Part shown: one piece after another, positions 16,989 to 25,676 of the stretch
Layout: each line of letters begins with the position of its first letter
Numbering within the stretch: position 1 is the stretch's first letter
Source: Microlunatus parietis
GTDB lineage: Bacteria; Actinomycetota; Actinomycetes; Propionibacteriales; Propionibacteriaceae
DNA: 64,000 nucleotides
Assembly (NCBI RefSeq): GCF_013407955.1
Contig: NZ_JACCBU010000001.1
Coordinates: forward strand, 6,634,001-6,698,000
Direction of reading: 5' to 3'
The notes under the pieces: generated by a model
Database searches by the model: none
Told to the model about the DNA's origin: nothing
Seen by the model: only the letters and a program-made list of their open reading frames with translations
Made by a program: the position numbers and the translations under genes

Positions 16989-18952
16989 CCCACTCCCTCC
17001 AGGAATTCCTCGAGCAACGGCCCGGCGGCCGACGACCCGGACTTGCCGTCCTGGACGAACACGGCGACGGCCAGGTCGCCGCGGGCCGCGATCATCCAGG
17101 CGTGCGTCTTCAGCGGCGTGTCCGAACCGTACTCGGCGGTGCCGGTCTTGGCGATCACGTCCGGCCCGTCCAGGTCCTCCAGGAACCGGCCCGAGCCCGA
17201 GGTGACCACGCCGCGCATCAGCGACCGGAGCTGCGTCGCCTCGGCCTTGGTCAGCGGCTTGCCCTTCTGCTCCGGCACCTGGTCCTTGATCAGGTACGGC
17301 AGCCGGGTGCCACCGCCGGCGACCGAGGCGGCGACCGCGGCCATCGCCATCGGGGAGGCGAGCACCTGGCCCTGGCCGATCAGGGTTGCGGCCCGCTCGG
17401 TCTGCAGCTTCGGCTCGCCGAGCTTGCCGTAGAAGGACGGGAAGCCGGAGTCGTGATCAACGCCGAAGCCGAGCGAGGCCGCGGCTTCGGCGAGCCCGGA
17501 GTCCTTGATCTTGGACAGCTGGCCGATGAAGGCGGTGTTGCAGGACTGGGCGAACGCCTCGGACAGCGGGATCCGGCCCAGCGATCCGCTCGGATAGTCG
17601 CTGTAGTTGGTGAAGCGGCGGCCGTCGACGGTGATCGTCGCCGGGCATTCGATCATGCTGTCCGGCTTCAGCCCGGCCCGCAGCAGGGCCAGCGCGGTGA
17701 TCACCTTGAACGTCGAGCCGGGCGGGTACTGCCCGAAGTTCGGGATCGGTTCGCCCTCGGAGTTCGGTCCGGTGGCGGCCGCCAGCAGCGCCCCGTCGGA
17801 CTTGCGCAGGACGGCGATCGCGGCGTCGCCCTTGACATCGCCGAGCGTCTTCTCGGCCAGCTGCTGGAGCGCGACGTTGAGTGTGATCGTCAGGTCGACG
17901 CCGCGGACCGGCTTCGCGGTGAAGATCGGCTCCGTGGTCTCCGGCCCGGTCGGGTAGGACGTGGGCGACGGGGTCGGGCTGGGCGACCCGCCGGGCTGCG
18001 ACGAGTCCGGGATCACCTTGACCTCGATGCCGGGCAGTCCGCGCAGCTGCTCGTCGTACCGTCGCTGCAGGCCGGACAGCCCGACCTGGTCGCCGGCGAC
18101 GACCGTGCCCTTCGACTTGTCGACGATCTCCTTGGTGGCCTCGCCGACCGTGCCGATCAGGGCCCGGGCGAACGTGCGGCTGGGGCCCAACACCCGGTCG
18201 GCACTGATCGCGCGGGCGCCGGTGATCTTGAGGACGGACTCGTTGCTCGGCCGGGCCTTGTCCTCCTCGCGGAGCACGATCGCCTCGACGAACGCCTGCT
18301 TGCCGGCCTGCTCGACCTCCTTGACGTAGGCCGCCGGATCGATCTTGACCAGCTTGGCCAGCCGTTCGGCGGACTTCGCCGCGTCCTTGCCGGCCTTCTG
18401 TTTGTCGATCCCGATCCGCACCACGGGCCGCAGGTTCATGATCGTTTCGCCGTCGGCGCCGATCAGCTCGCCGCGGGTCGGGTCCAGCCGTCGGCCGGTC
18501 AGCCGGTTGGTTCCGTCCAGGTTGGGCTGGACGACGTCCGGCGCCCAGGTGGTCCGCCAGCGCCCGTCCTCGACGACAAGCCGGGCCGTCGCGTCGTACA
18601 CCCAGCGGTCCTTCACCCCCGGGAAGGCCCAGGTGTAGGAGAGCACCGCGGTCGCCTCGTCCCCGCTGGTCTGGATCTCACCGACCTCGACGGTCCGTTT
18701 CGACCCGGGCAGCCCGGCCACCAGCGCGTCGAACTGCTCGTCGACGGCGGTGCCGTCCAGCCGGGAGAACTGGACCTTGGTCAGATCGCCGGACTGCAGC
18801 CCGGCGGCGAGTTCGGCGGCCGCCCGCGCCGGGTCGTCCCCGGGCGGCGGCGGTTCCGTACCGCCGCCTCCGCCGGCCGTGCAGGCGGTCAGGGCGAAGG
18901 CGAGTCCTCCGGCGATCAGGAGGCGGAGTCGGGCGAAGCTTCGGTCCGGCAC
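16985..18952 (-). CDS. penicillin-binding protein (transpeptidase) with NTF2-like N-terminal domain, lipoprotein
   Basis: A 655-residue class B PBP that crosslinks peptidoglycan outside the membrane. A signal ends in a lipobox (LAFALTAC). An NTF2-like/MecA_N domain (about 40-150) and dimerisation domain precede the transpeptidase, whose three motifs are all present: SxxK in PPGSTFKVI (near 410), SxN in AQSCNTAF (near 470) and KTG in IAKTGTAEYG (near 600). A Pro/Ser/Thr linker is near 330-350. GTG start at 18952 is chosen because AAGGA lies 7 nt upstream; the longer frame is unsupported. First gene of an operon with kdgK and eda, an unusual pairing. Confidence 0.92.
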   Translation of the reverse strand: MPDRSFARLRLLIAGGLAFALTACTAGGGGGTEPPPPGDDPARAAAELAAGLQSGDLTKVQFSRLDGTAVDEQFDALVAGLPGSKRTVEVGEIQTSGDEATAVLSYTWAFPGVKDRWVYDATARLVVEDGRWRTTWAPDVVQPNLDGTNRLTGRRLDPTRGELIGADGETIMNLRPVVRIGIDKQKAGKDAAKSAERLAKLVKIDPAAYVKEVEQAGKQAFVEAIVLREEDKARPSNESVLKITGARAISADRVLGPSRTFARALIGTVGEATKEIVDKSKGTVVAGDQVGLSGLQRRYDEQLRGLPGIEVKVIPDSSQPGGSPSPTPSPTSYPTGPETTEPIFTAKPVRGVDLTITLNVALQQLAEKTLGDVKGDAAIAVLRKSDGALLAAATGPNSEGEPIPNFGQYPPGSTFKVITALALLRAGLKPDSMIECPATITVDGRRFTNYSDYPSGSLGRIPLSEAFAQSCNTAFIGQLSKIKDSGLAEAAASLGFGVDHDSGFPSFYGKLGEPKLQTERAATLIGQGQVLASPMAMAAVAASVAGGGTRLPYLIKDQVPEQKGKPLTKAEATQLRSLMRGVVTSGSGRFLEDLDGPDVIAKTGTAEYGSDTPLKTHAWMIAARGDLAVAVFVQDGKSGSSAAGPLLEEFLEGVG

Positions 18953-19007
18953 CGGCCCATCCTTACATCCGGCACAACACCCGCCCCGTGCGCCCCACTT
19001 CCCCAAC

Positions 19008-19073
19008 TTTCCTGTCGCTTTACGTGAGAAGTATCTGTGGGGAAGCGCTAGTTTTTCACGTTACGTGAAAAAC
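19008..19073 (-). repeat. two-hairpin 3' element, copy 1
   Basis: A perfect 23-bp palindrome (half-site GTTTTTCACGT, 19051-19073) is followed on the minus strand by a second structure in which CTTCCCCA (rc of 19039-19046) pairs with TGGGGAAG (rc of 18998-19005 region). The same element, about 75% identical over ~66 bp including TTTCCTGTCGCTTTA, occurs after the IclR gene at 31410-31486. Here it overlaps the last codons of the ABC ATPase gene. Confidence 0.75.
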
Positions 19074-20109
19074 CGGCAGATCCCCGGCCGCCGATGCCGA
19101 GCAGGTGGAGGTCCTCGGCGAAGTGGCAGCGGGAGACGGTGTCGGGGGCGGTGTGGTGCTCGCCGGGCACGTCGTGGGTGCAGCGGTCCTGGGCGTGCGG
19201 GCAGCGGGGGTGGAAGACGCAGCCGGGGATCTGCTCGGCCGGGTCGGGGATCTCGCCGCTGATCGGCGGTCGCTCGTCCCGTCGGCGGTCGGGGTCCGGC
19301 ACCGGCAGCGATGCCAGCAGTGCCTCCGTGTACGGGTGCCGCGGCCGGGCGAACAGTTCCGCGGTCGGGGCCTGTTCGACCAGTTCGCCGACGTACATCA
19401 CGGCCACCCGGTCGCACAGGTGCTTGATCACGGCCAGGTCGTGCGAGATGAAGAGGTACGTCAGCCCGAGCCGCTCCTGGAGTTCCTGGAGCAGGTTGAG
19501 CACCTGGCTGCGGATCGACACGTCGAGCGCGGTGACGGCCTCGTCGCAGACCACCAGCCGCGGGTTGGTGATCAACGCACGGGCGATGCCGACCCGTTGC
19601 CGTTCGCCGCCGGAGAAGGCGTGCGGGTAGCGCTCGGCCTGGTCCGGCCGGAGCCCGACCAGCCGCATCGTCTCCAGCACCCGCTCCTTGAGGTCGGCGC
19701 CGCGGGCAAGCCGGTTGGTGATCAAGGGCTCGCCGATGATCTGGGCGACGGTGAGCCGCGGGTTCAGCGAGGAGTTCGGGTCCTGGAAGATCATCCGGAT
19801 GTCCCGCCGGTGCCGGCGCAGCTGCTCCGGGCCGGCGGTGACCAGGTCGACCTCCTCGCCGGCCTCGGTGTGGTAGACGATCGATCCGCCGGTCGGCCGG
19901 TGCGCGCGCAGGATGCAGCGGCCGAGGGTCGTCTTGCCGCTGCCGGACTCGCCGACCAGTCCGATCGTCTCGCCCTGGCCGATGCTGAGCGACACGTTGC
20001 GGACCGCCCGGACGGTCATCCGGCCCCTGGCGCCGAACCAGCCGCGGGCGACGGCGAACTCCATCGACACGTCCCGGAGCTCGAGCAGCGGCGGGTTCTC
20101 CTTGATCAC
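19048..20109 (-). CDS. dipeptide/oligopeptide-type ABC transporter ATP-binding protein (DppF/OppF-like)
   Basis: A 353-residue ABC ATPase. Walker A GLVGESGSGKTT near 55, Q-loop MIFQDPNSSLNPR, signature FSGGERQR, Walker B RLVVCDEAVTALDVS (Ala replaces the usual Pro) and the H-loop ISHDLAV are present, with the OppF C-terminal Cys-rich oligopeptide domain (GCVFHPRCPHAQDRC). The last eight residues, GFSRNVKN, are encoded by a palindromic repeat, so the C-terminus may have been extended by it. GTG start overlaps the stop of the next ATPase gene. Last gene of the five-gene transporter operon. Confidence 0.92.
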   Translation of the reverse strand: MIKENPPLLELRDVSMEFAVARGWFGARGRMTVRAVRNVSLSIGQGETIGLVGESGSGKTTLGRCILRAHRPTGGSIVYHTEAGEEVDLVTAGPEQLRRHRRDIRMIFQDPNSSLNPRLTVAQIIGEPLITNRLARGADLKERVLETMRLVGLRPDQAERYPHAFSGGERQRVGIARALITNPRLVVCDEAVTALDVSIRSQVLNLLQELQERLGLTYLFISHDLAVIKHLCDRVAVMYVGELVEQAPTAELFARPRHPYTEALLASLPVPDPDRRRDERPPISGEIPDPAEQIPGCVFHPRCPHAQDRCTHDVPGEHHTAPDTVSRCHFAEDLHLLGIGGRGSAGFSRNVKN

Positions 20110-21317
20110 GAGGCCACCTCCGCGTGCGGTGCCGGGTCGAGATCGCGGCCGATCCCGTCGTCCACGGCCGCCGCGTCGGGATAGTGGACGCAGCGGACGC
20201 CGCGCGGCCGGGCGCCGGCGGCGCCGTCGATCATGGACGGCAACGCGGCCGAACAGTCGTCGATCGCATGATCACAGCGGGTGACGAACGGGCAACCGTC
20301 GGGGCGGTTCAACGGGTGCGGGACGGTGCCGCGGATGGTGCTGAGCCGCTGCCGGTCGGTCGCCTCGAGGTCGGGGATGGAGGCCAGCAGGGCTCGGGTG
20401 TACGGGTGCCGCGGCGAGGCGAACAGCTGGTGGACGTCGCACTCCTCGATCACCATGCCGAGGTACATCACCGCGACCCGGTCGGCGATCTCGGCGACCA
20501 CGCCGAGGTCGTGCGTGATGAACATCATCGCCATGCCCAGCTCGTCCTGCATTCGGCGCAGCAGGTCCAGGATCTGCCGTTGGGTGGTCACGTCTAGCGC
20601 GGTGGTCGGCTCGTCGGCGATCAACAGCTGCGGCTCGCAGACGATCGCCATCGCGATCATGGCCCGCTGCCGCATTCCGCCGGACAGTTCGAAGGAGTAC
20701 GCGTCGAACCGTTTCTCCGGGCTCGGCAGCCCGACCCGGCGCAGCGCGTCGATCGCCCGGTCCTTGGCTTCTGCCGCGGAGAGCCGTTCGTGCAGCATGA
20801 TCATCTCGGTCAGCTGCCGGCCGATCGTGTGCACCGGGCTGAGCGAGGCCATCGGCTCCTGGAAGATCATCGAGATCTCCTTGCCCCGGATCGCCCGCAT
20901 CGCCGGGCCGCCGGTCGGCAGCGGCGCGAGATCGATCGCTTCGTGCCCTGAGCCTGTCGAAGGGCCTTGGGGATCATCTCCCTTGCCCTTCGACAAGCTC
21001 AGGGAACGTTCGGGCCGTCGTTCGTTGCGGCGCCAGGCGCGGCGGAGGCCGCTGCCCGGTGCCGGGCCGAGGTTCACCCCGGACCGGGTCCGGAACCAGA
21101 TCTCGCCGGCGGTGATCCGGCCCGGTTCGTCGACGAGCTGCATGATCGACCGGCCGGTGATGCTCTTGCCGCAGCCGGATTCGCCCACCACACAAAGGGT
21201 TTCGCCCGGCCGGATGGTCAGGTCGACGCCGTCGACCGCCCGTACGGTGCCCTCCCGGACGGCGAACTGCGTCTTCAGCCCGCGGACCCGGAGCAGCGGT
21301 TGATCTTGCTCAGCCAT
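20106..21317 (-). CDS. dipeptide/oligopeptide-type ABC transporter ATP-binding protein (DppD/OppD-like) with repeat insertion
   Basis: A 403-residue ABC ATPase. Walker [12 protein letters not shown]-loop [10 protein letters not shown], signature LSGGMRQR, Walker [14 protein letters not shown] and H-loop ITHDLGV are intact, and the GCPFVTRC C-terminal motif is present. Between the first lobe and the Q-loop there is an extra ~45 residues compared with ordinary OppD. This insert is encoded by two facing copies of the dispersed element (20946-20964 and 20986-21004) and reads RSLSLSKGK and [10 protein letters not shown]. The frame is preserved, so the protein probably works with a surface loop there. 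Confidence 0.9.
   Translation of the reverse strand: MAEQDQPLLRVRGLKTQFAVREGTVRAVDGVDLTIRPGETLCVVGESGCGKSITGRSIMQLVDEPGRITAGEIWFRTRSGVNLGPAPGSGLRRAWRRNERRPERSLSLSKGKGDDPQGPSTGSGHEAIDLAPLPTGGPAMRAIRGKEISMIFQEPMASLSPVHTIGRQLTEMIMLHERLSAAEAKDRAIDALRRVGLPSPEKRFDAYSFELSGGMRQRAMIAMAIVCEPQLLIADEPTTALDVTTQRQILDLLRRMQDELGMAMMFITHDLGVVAEIADRVAVMYLGMVIEECDVHQLFASPRHPYTRALLASIPDLEATDRQRLSTIRGTVPHPLNRPDGCPFVTRCDHAIDDCSAALPSMIDGAAGARPRGVRCVHYPDAAAVDDGIGRDLDPAPHAEVAS
20946..21004. repeat. inverted pair of the dispersed element inside the OppD-like gene
   Basis: CCCTGAGCCTGTCGAAGGG at 20946-20964 and CCCTTCGACAAGCTCAGGG at 20986-21004 face each other across 21 bp. The insertion is in frame and falls in a surface-loop region of the ATPase. 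Confidence 0.9.
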
Positions 21318-21329
21318 CGCGCGCGCTCC

Positions 21330-22475
21330 CTAGGATCCGTACGGGTCGGCGGCGTCGCGGAGCCCGTCGCCAACGAAGTTGAAGGCCATCACGGTGATCA
21401 CCACGGCGAGCCCGGCGAACAACATCCAGGGGGCTTCGGCCAGAACCCGGATCGACTGCGCATCACCCAGCGTGACGCCCCAGCTGACCACCGGCGGCTG
21501 CAGTCCGAGCCCGAGGAACGACAGCGCCGTCTCGCCCAAGATCATTCCGGGCACCGACAGCGACAGCGACGCGATGATGTGGCTGGTGAACGCGGGCAGC
21601 ATGTGCTTGCCGATCACCCGCAACGGCCGGGCCCCGTCGAGTTCAGCGGCCAGCACGAAGTCCTCGTGCCGGATCTGCAGCAGCCGGCTCCGGATCACCC
21701 GGGCCATCCCGGTCCAGCCCATCAGGGACAGGATCAAGGTGATCGCGAAGTACGTGCTCAACGAGTCCCAGCCCGGCGGCACGGCGGCCGCCAACCCCAG
21801 CCACAGCGGCAAGGTCGGGATCGAGATGAAGAACTCGATGATCCGCTGGATCGCGCTGTCGACCCGGCCGCCGAAGTAGCCGGACAGCCCGCCCAGCAAC
21901 AGGCCGAGGGTCAGACTGAGCACCACGCCGATCAGGCCGACCGACAACGAGATCCGGGACCCGTAGATCAGCCGGGACAACAGGTCCCGGCCCTGCTGGT
22001 CGGAGCCGAGCAGGAACACGGGAGCGCCCGGCTCGGTCGACCCGAACAGGTGCACGTCGCCCGGGATCAGCCCGAACAGCTGGTACGGATCGCCCTTGAC
22101 GAAGAAGCCGACCGGGATCCGTACGCTCTCGTCGATCTGGTAGTCCCGCTTGAGCGTGTCCACGTTGGGCACCCCGACCACCCCGTTGACGTACAGGTGC
22201 GGCGCGGTGGGGGAGATCTTCACCCATTGCGGCGGCGAGTACGCGGCCTGCGGCAGCGCGGTGTCCTGGGCCCGCGGCGCGACGAACTCGCAGGTCGCGC
22301 CGACCAGATAGAAGATCAACAGCACGAAGAGGCTGATCACGGCCAGCTTGTGCCGGGAGAACCGCCACCAGATCAGCTGCCGCTGCGAGGCGGTGGCGAC
22401 GGATCGCTTGTCCGCAACGGCTGCAGGCCCTTCGACAGGCTCAGGGCGCGTTTCCTCCAGGGTGTCGTTGATCAT
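21330..22475 (-). CDS. ABC transporter permease (DppC/OppC-like)
   Basis: A 381-residue inner-membrane permease. An N-terminal cytoplasmic tail, one TM (about 43-65), a long periplasmic segment, then five TMs. The EAA-type loop AAELDGARPLRVIGKHMLP and the LGSDQQGRDLLSRLIYGSRISL motif are typical of DppC. Residues 10-16 (RPEPVEG) come from a copy of the dispersed element at 22428-22446. Its ATG overlaps the DppB-like stop (ATGA). Confidence 0.9.
   Translation of the reverse strand: MINDTLEETRPEPVEGPAAVADKRSVATASQRQLIWWRFSRHKLAVISLFVLLIFYLVGATCEFVAPRAQDTALPQAAYSPPQWVKISPTAPHLYVNGVVGVPNVDTLKRDYQIDESVRIPVGFFVKGDPYQLFGLIPGDVHLFGSTEPGAPVFLLGSDQQGRDLLSRLIYGSRISLSVGLIGVVLSLTLGLLLGGLSGYFGGRVDSAIQRIIEFFISIPTLPLWLGLAAAVPPGWDSLSTYFAITLILSLMGWTGMARVIRSRLLQIRHEDFVLAAELDGARPLRVIGKHMLPAFTSHIIASLSLSVPGMILGETALSFLGLGLQPPVVSWGVTLGDAQSIRVLAEAPWMLFAGLAVVITVMAFNFVGDGLRDAADPYGS
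22428..22446. repeat. single copy of the dispersed element in the DppC-like gene
   Basis: An exact CCCTTCGACAGGCTCAGGG sits in the codons for the N-terminal tail of the permease, ahead of its first membrane segment, where extra residues are tolerated. Confidence 0.9.
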
Positions 22476-23464
22476 GCCAGCCCCGCCCGGACTCGGGGAT
22501 CGACCGCGGCCAGCAACAGGTCGCTGATCAAGGTCCCGATCACGGTCAGCACACAGACGATGAGCAGCACGCTGCCGGCCAGGTACATGTCCTGGCTCTG
22601 CAGCGCCCGCAACAGCAGCGGCCCGGTCGTCTCCAGCCCGAACACGGTCGACACCAGCACCTCTCCGTCGAAGATCGCCGGGATCGCCCAGCCGATCGTG
22701 GCGATGAACGGGTTCAGCGCGACCCGGACCGGATAGCGAAGCAGCAGGCTGCGCTCGTCCAGGCCGCGGCCGCGCGCCGCGACGACGTACGGCTTGCCCA
22801 GTTCGTCGAGCAGATTCGCCCGGAGCACCCGGATGGTGCCGCCGACACCGCCGGAGACCAGCACCGCCGCCGGCAGCCAGAGGTGGCTGAGCAGGTCGAG
22901 CACCTTGCCCAGATTCCAGTTCGCCTGCGCGTACTCGGCCGAGAACATGCCGCCGACGCTCCAGCCGAACACCTGGAACTGCACGTACATGCAGACCAGG
23001 GCGATCAGGAAGCCCGGCACCGCGACGCCGAGGAACGCCAGCACGGTGATGATGTAGTCGATCACGCCGTACTTACGGGCCGCCGAATAGATCCCGGCCG
23101 CCAACGCGATCACCCAGCCGACCAGGAACGCGGTGATGCCCAGCCCGAGGGTGAGCGGCATCCGTTCCGCCAGCAGGTCCGAGACCGGCCTGGCATAACT
23201 GAACGACTGGCCGAAGTCGCCGCGGAAGACGATGTTGGTGATCCAGGTCCAGTACTGCACGATGATCGGCTGGTCCAGGGCGTACCGCTGCCGGAGTGCG
23301 ATCAACTGCTCGGGCTGGACGACCTGGCCCTCGCGCTGCAGGTTGACCATCACCGTGGTCAGGTAGTCGCCCGGTGGCAACTGGATCACCAGGAACGACA
23401 CCAGGGACACGGCGAACACGGTGGGGATCATCAACAGGATCCGCCGGACGACGTACTTGATCAT
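22472..23464 (-). CDS. ABC transporter permease (DppB/OppB-like)
   Basis: A 330-residue permease with six TMs; typical N-terminus VVRRILLMIPTVFAVSLVSFL, then LRQRYALDQPIIVQYW and the GDFGQSFSY motif, and the EAA loop VAARGRGLDERSLLLRY. Start at ATG 23464 (MIKYVVRR); the frame is open to 23626 without support. It begins 2 bp after the binding-protein gene. Confidence 0.92.
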   Translation of the reverse strand: MIKYVVRRILLMIPTVFAVSLVSFLVIQLPPGDYLTTVMVNLQREGQVVQPEQLIALRQRYALDQPIIVQYWTWITNIVFRGDFGQSFSYARPVSDLLAERMPLTLGLGITAFLVGWVIALAAGIYSAARKYGVIDYIITVLAFLGVAVPGFLIALVCMYVQFQVFGWSVGGMFSAEYAQANWNLGKVLDLLSHLWLPAAVLVSGGVGGTIRVLRANLLDELGKPYVVAARGRGLDERSLLLRYPVRVALNPFIATIGWAIPAIFDGEVLVSTVFGLETTGPLLLRALQSQDMYLAGSVLLIVCVLTVIGTLISDLLLAAVDPRVRAGLA

Positions 23465-23466
23465 CG

Positions 23467-25461
23467 TCAGGCGTGCTTGGCGGGTTCGGCGTAGAAGATC
23501 TGCGCCAGGTCCGTCGCTCCCTCGTAGTGCTGCCGGAAACTCGCCACCGCCTCGGGCCGGACGTTCTTCAGGTCGTCGGCGACCACCATCGGCGTGTACG
23601 GCAGCGGCATGGTGCCGATGATCCACACGTTCTCGTCGTGCAGCTTGGTGATCTCACGCCCGTACTTGATCCGTTCCTCGTCGTTCGGGGCGACCTTCAG
23701 CTGGTCGTACAGGTCGAGCAGGCTCTTGATCGTTTCCGGCGGCTCGGCGGCGAACTTGTTCTTCGGGTCGTAGCTCCAGGTGCCGAACCGAGGCGCCCAG
23801 TACGTCAGGTTGGAGTTCGGCACATACCAGAGCGGATCGATGTCCCACTGGTAGCCGGGGAACGGGTAGCAGATGATGTCGAAGTTGCCCTGCGGGATCT
23901 CGGTGTACCAGAGGTCCTGGCTGATCGTCTTGATCACCGTGTCGATCCCGACCTCGGCCAGGTTCCGCTTGGCGTACTCCAGCACGGTCATCTGGTTCAG
24001 GCCGACGCCGACCGGGAAGGTCTGCATGGTGAACCGCATCGGCTTGCCGTCCGGCCGCAGCCGCATGTTCTTGCCGTCCCGCTCGGTCAGCCCGGCCGCG
24101 TCCAGCCGCTTGTTGGCCTCGTCGGGATCGAACTCGATGAACCGCTGACCCATGCCCTCGCTGAAGTACTCGTCACCGGCCTGGCCGCACGGGTGGACCG
24201 GCTTGCCCTGCCCGGCCAGCAGCGCGTCGTTGAGCTCGGTGCGGTTGATCGCGTGGCTGAACCCGGCGCGGAAGTCGAGCTTCTGGAACAGCTCGGCGAT
24301 CACGGGGTCCCGGTGGCTCTGGTTCAGCAGGATCGAGGTGTTCGCGTCGGTCTGCCAGCGCAGCACCCTGAACGGCTTGCTGTCCTGGTTCTTGATCAAC
24401 ACCGGCAGCGAGGTCTCCGGCAGGTCCCAGAGGGCGATGTCCAGCTCGCCGTTGGCGGCCCGCAGTCCGATCGCGTCGGGGGACAGCACCTGGAACGACG
24501 CGGTGTCGAGGTACGGCAGCTGGCGGCCGGCCTCGTCGACCTTCCAGTAATAGGGATTGCGCTCCAGCCTGCCGGTCGTGTTGGTGGCGTTGATCGACTT
24601 CGTGAGCCGCCACGGCCCCAGCACCGGCCGGTCCGGGTTCTGGTTGGAGTTGTTGCGGTTGTTGTAGAGGTCCATCCAGGTCGTCACGGAGTATTTCTTC
24701 ATCGCCGCGGCAAGATCATCTTTGGCCGCGATCTCCTTGTGGAACGGGGACAGGTAGTGCGTCGGCTGGATCAGCCAGCCGCCGAACGGGATGAAGCAGA
24801 GGAACTTCAGGAACAGCGAGTGCGGTGCCGCGAACGTCACGGTCAGGGTGATGTCGTCGGGCGCGGCGAACACGGCCGGCTTCTTGGCGACGGTCAGCCA
24901 GCCCGGGAAGACCGGGCTGAGCTCCTTGTTGAGCATGACCTTCTCGTACACGTGCATCAGATCGGCCGTGGTGAACGGCTCGCCGTCGGACCACTTCAGT
25001 CCCTTGCGGAGTGTGAACGTATACACCCGGCCGTCCGGGCTGATCTCCCACTTCTCGGCGAGCCCCGGCTGCGGCTGGCCCGGGGTGGTGGGGCTCCACT
25101 CGGCGAGGCCGGAGAACACCATGTACTGGCCGCCGGTGGAGCCCGGATCGACCTGGGCCCGGCGCATGTTGCCGCCGTACTGGCCGAGTTGTTCCTGCAT
25201 CGGGATCTGCAGCGGGTTCTCCGGCAGGCGCCCGGCAAGATCGGGCAGCTTCCCGCTGTCGACGAGCTTCTGCAGCATCGGCGACTGTTTCTGCGTCGTG
25301 TCCAGCGCCGGCCCGGTGGCCTGGCCGCCGGTGTCCGGCGCGATGTCCAGGGCCGAGCAGCCGGCCAGGGCGGTGACCGCCGCGGCGGCGGTGCCGGCGC
25401 GAAGGAGATCACGGCGAGGGAAGTCGCGGCGGTCGAGTGCGTGGTTCAGGGGCGATGTCAT
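23467..25461 (-). CDS. ABC transporter substrate-binding lipoprotein (SBP_bac_5 family)
   Basis: A 664-residue extracellular binding protein of the peptide/nickel/oligosaccharide family. The N-terminus has a twin-arginine-like RRDFPRRDLLRAG, a hydrophobic core and lipobox TALAGC, so it is a Tat-exported lipoprotein. The SBP_bac_5 core is visible: GLAEKWEISPDGRVYTFTLRKGLKWSDGEP. It is longer than the usual ~550 residues. First gene of a complete dpp/opp-type operon. Family members in similar sugar settings often bind oligosaccharides or sugar acids rather than peptides; the surrounding catabolic genes favour that here, but this is inference. A tandem operator lies at 25536-25575. Confidence 0.92.
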   Translation of the reverse strand: MTSPLNHALDRRDFPRRDLLRAGTAAAAVTALAGCSALDIAPDTGGQATGPALDTTQKQSPMLQKLVDSGKLPDLAGRLPENPLQIPMQEQLGQYGGNMRRAQVDPGSTGGQYMVFSGLAEWSPTTPGQPQPGLAEKWEISPDGRVYTFTLRKGLKWSDGEPFTTADLMHVYEKVMLNKELSPVFPGWLTVAKKPAVFAAPDDITLTVTFAAPHSLFLKFLCFIPFGGWLIQPTHYLSPFHKEIAAKDDLAAAMKKYSVTTWMDLYNNRNNSNQNPDRPVLGPWRLTKSINATNTTGRLERNPYYWKVDEAGRQLPYLDTASFQVLSPDAIGLRAANGELDIALWDLPETSLPVLIKNQDSKPFRVLRWQTDANTSILLNQSHRDPVIAELFQKLDFRAGFSHAINRTELNDALLAGQGKPVHPCGQAGDEYFSEGMGQRFIEFDPDEANKRLDAAGLTERDGKNMRLRPDGKPMRFTMQTFPVGVGLNQMTVLEYAKRNLAEVGIDTVIKTISQDLWYTEIPQGNFDIICYPFPGYQWDIDPLWYVPNSNLTYWAPRFGTWSYDPKNKFAAEPPETIKSLLDLYDQLKVAPNDEERIKYGREITKLHDENVWIIGTMPLPYTPMVVADDLKNVRPEAVASFRQHYEGATDLAQIFYAEPAKHA

Positions 25462-25535
25462 GGCGTGCTACCTCACTCGGGTGCGTCGGGTGGGCGGCGC
25501 CGTGACCACTGGAGCCCCAGTGCCCCCCGAACCAC

Positions 25536-25575
25536 TATTTTCCAAATATCGGACATAACTTCGATGTCTCGATGG
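25536..25575 (+). promoter_or_regulatory. tandem 20-bp operator, site 1
   Basis: TATTTTCCAAATATCGGACA (25536-25555) is followed directly by TAACTTCGATGTCTCGATGG (25556-25575). Together with four other sites they define a 20-bp unit, roughly TATCTTCGNNATNTCGNNAA, in which C7 and G16 are invariant in all ten units. It lies 75-115 bp upstream of the ABC binding-protein start. Confidence 0.6.
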
Positions 25576-25676
25576 TTCTCTGAATCTAAATCTGCTGTGA
25601 ATCCCCGTCAAGGGTTCCCGGGTGCTCCTGGATCGTTGTAACCCGAACGTTCCCTGAGCGCCCGGCCCGGGGCCGT

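Noticed and set aside
14970-17432. 820-codon plus-strand frame
   Set aside because: Runs through the tandem array and antisense to eda, kdgK and the PBP gene; its repeated peptide is only the array translated.
19051-19073. Palindrome as an ordinary Rho-independent terminator
   Set aside because: The T-run precedes the stem and the A-run follows, the opposite of a terminator for the gene it ends.
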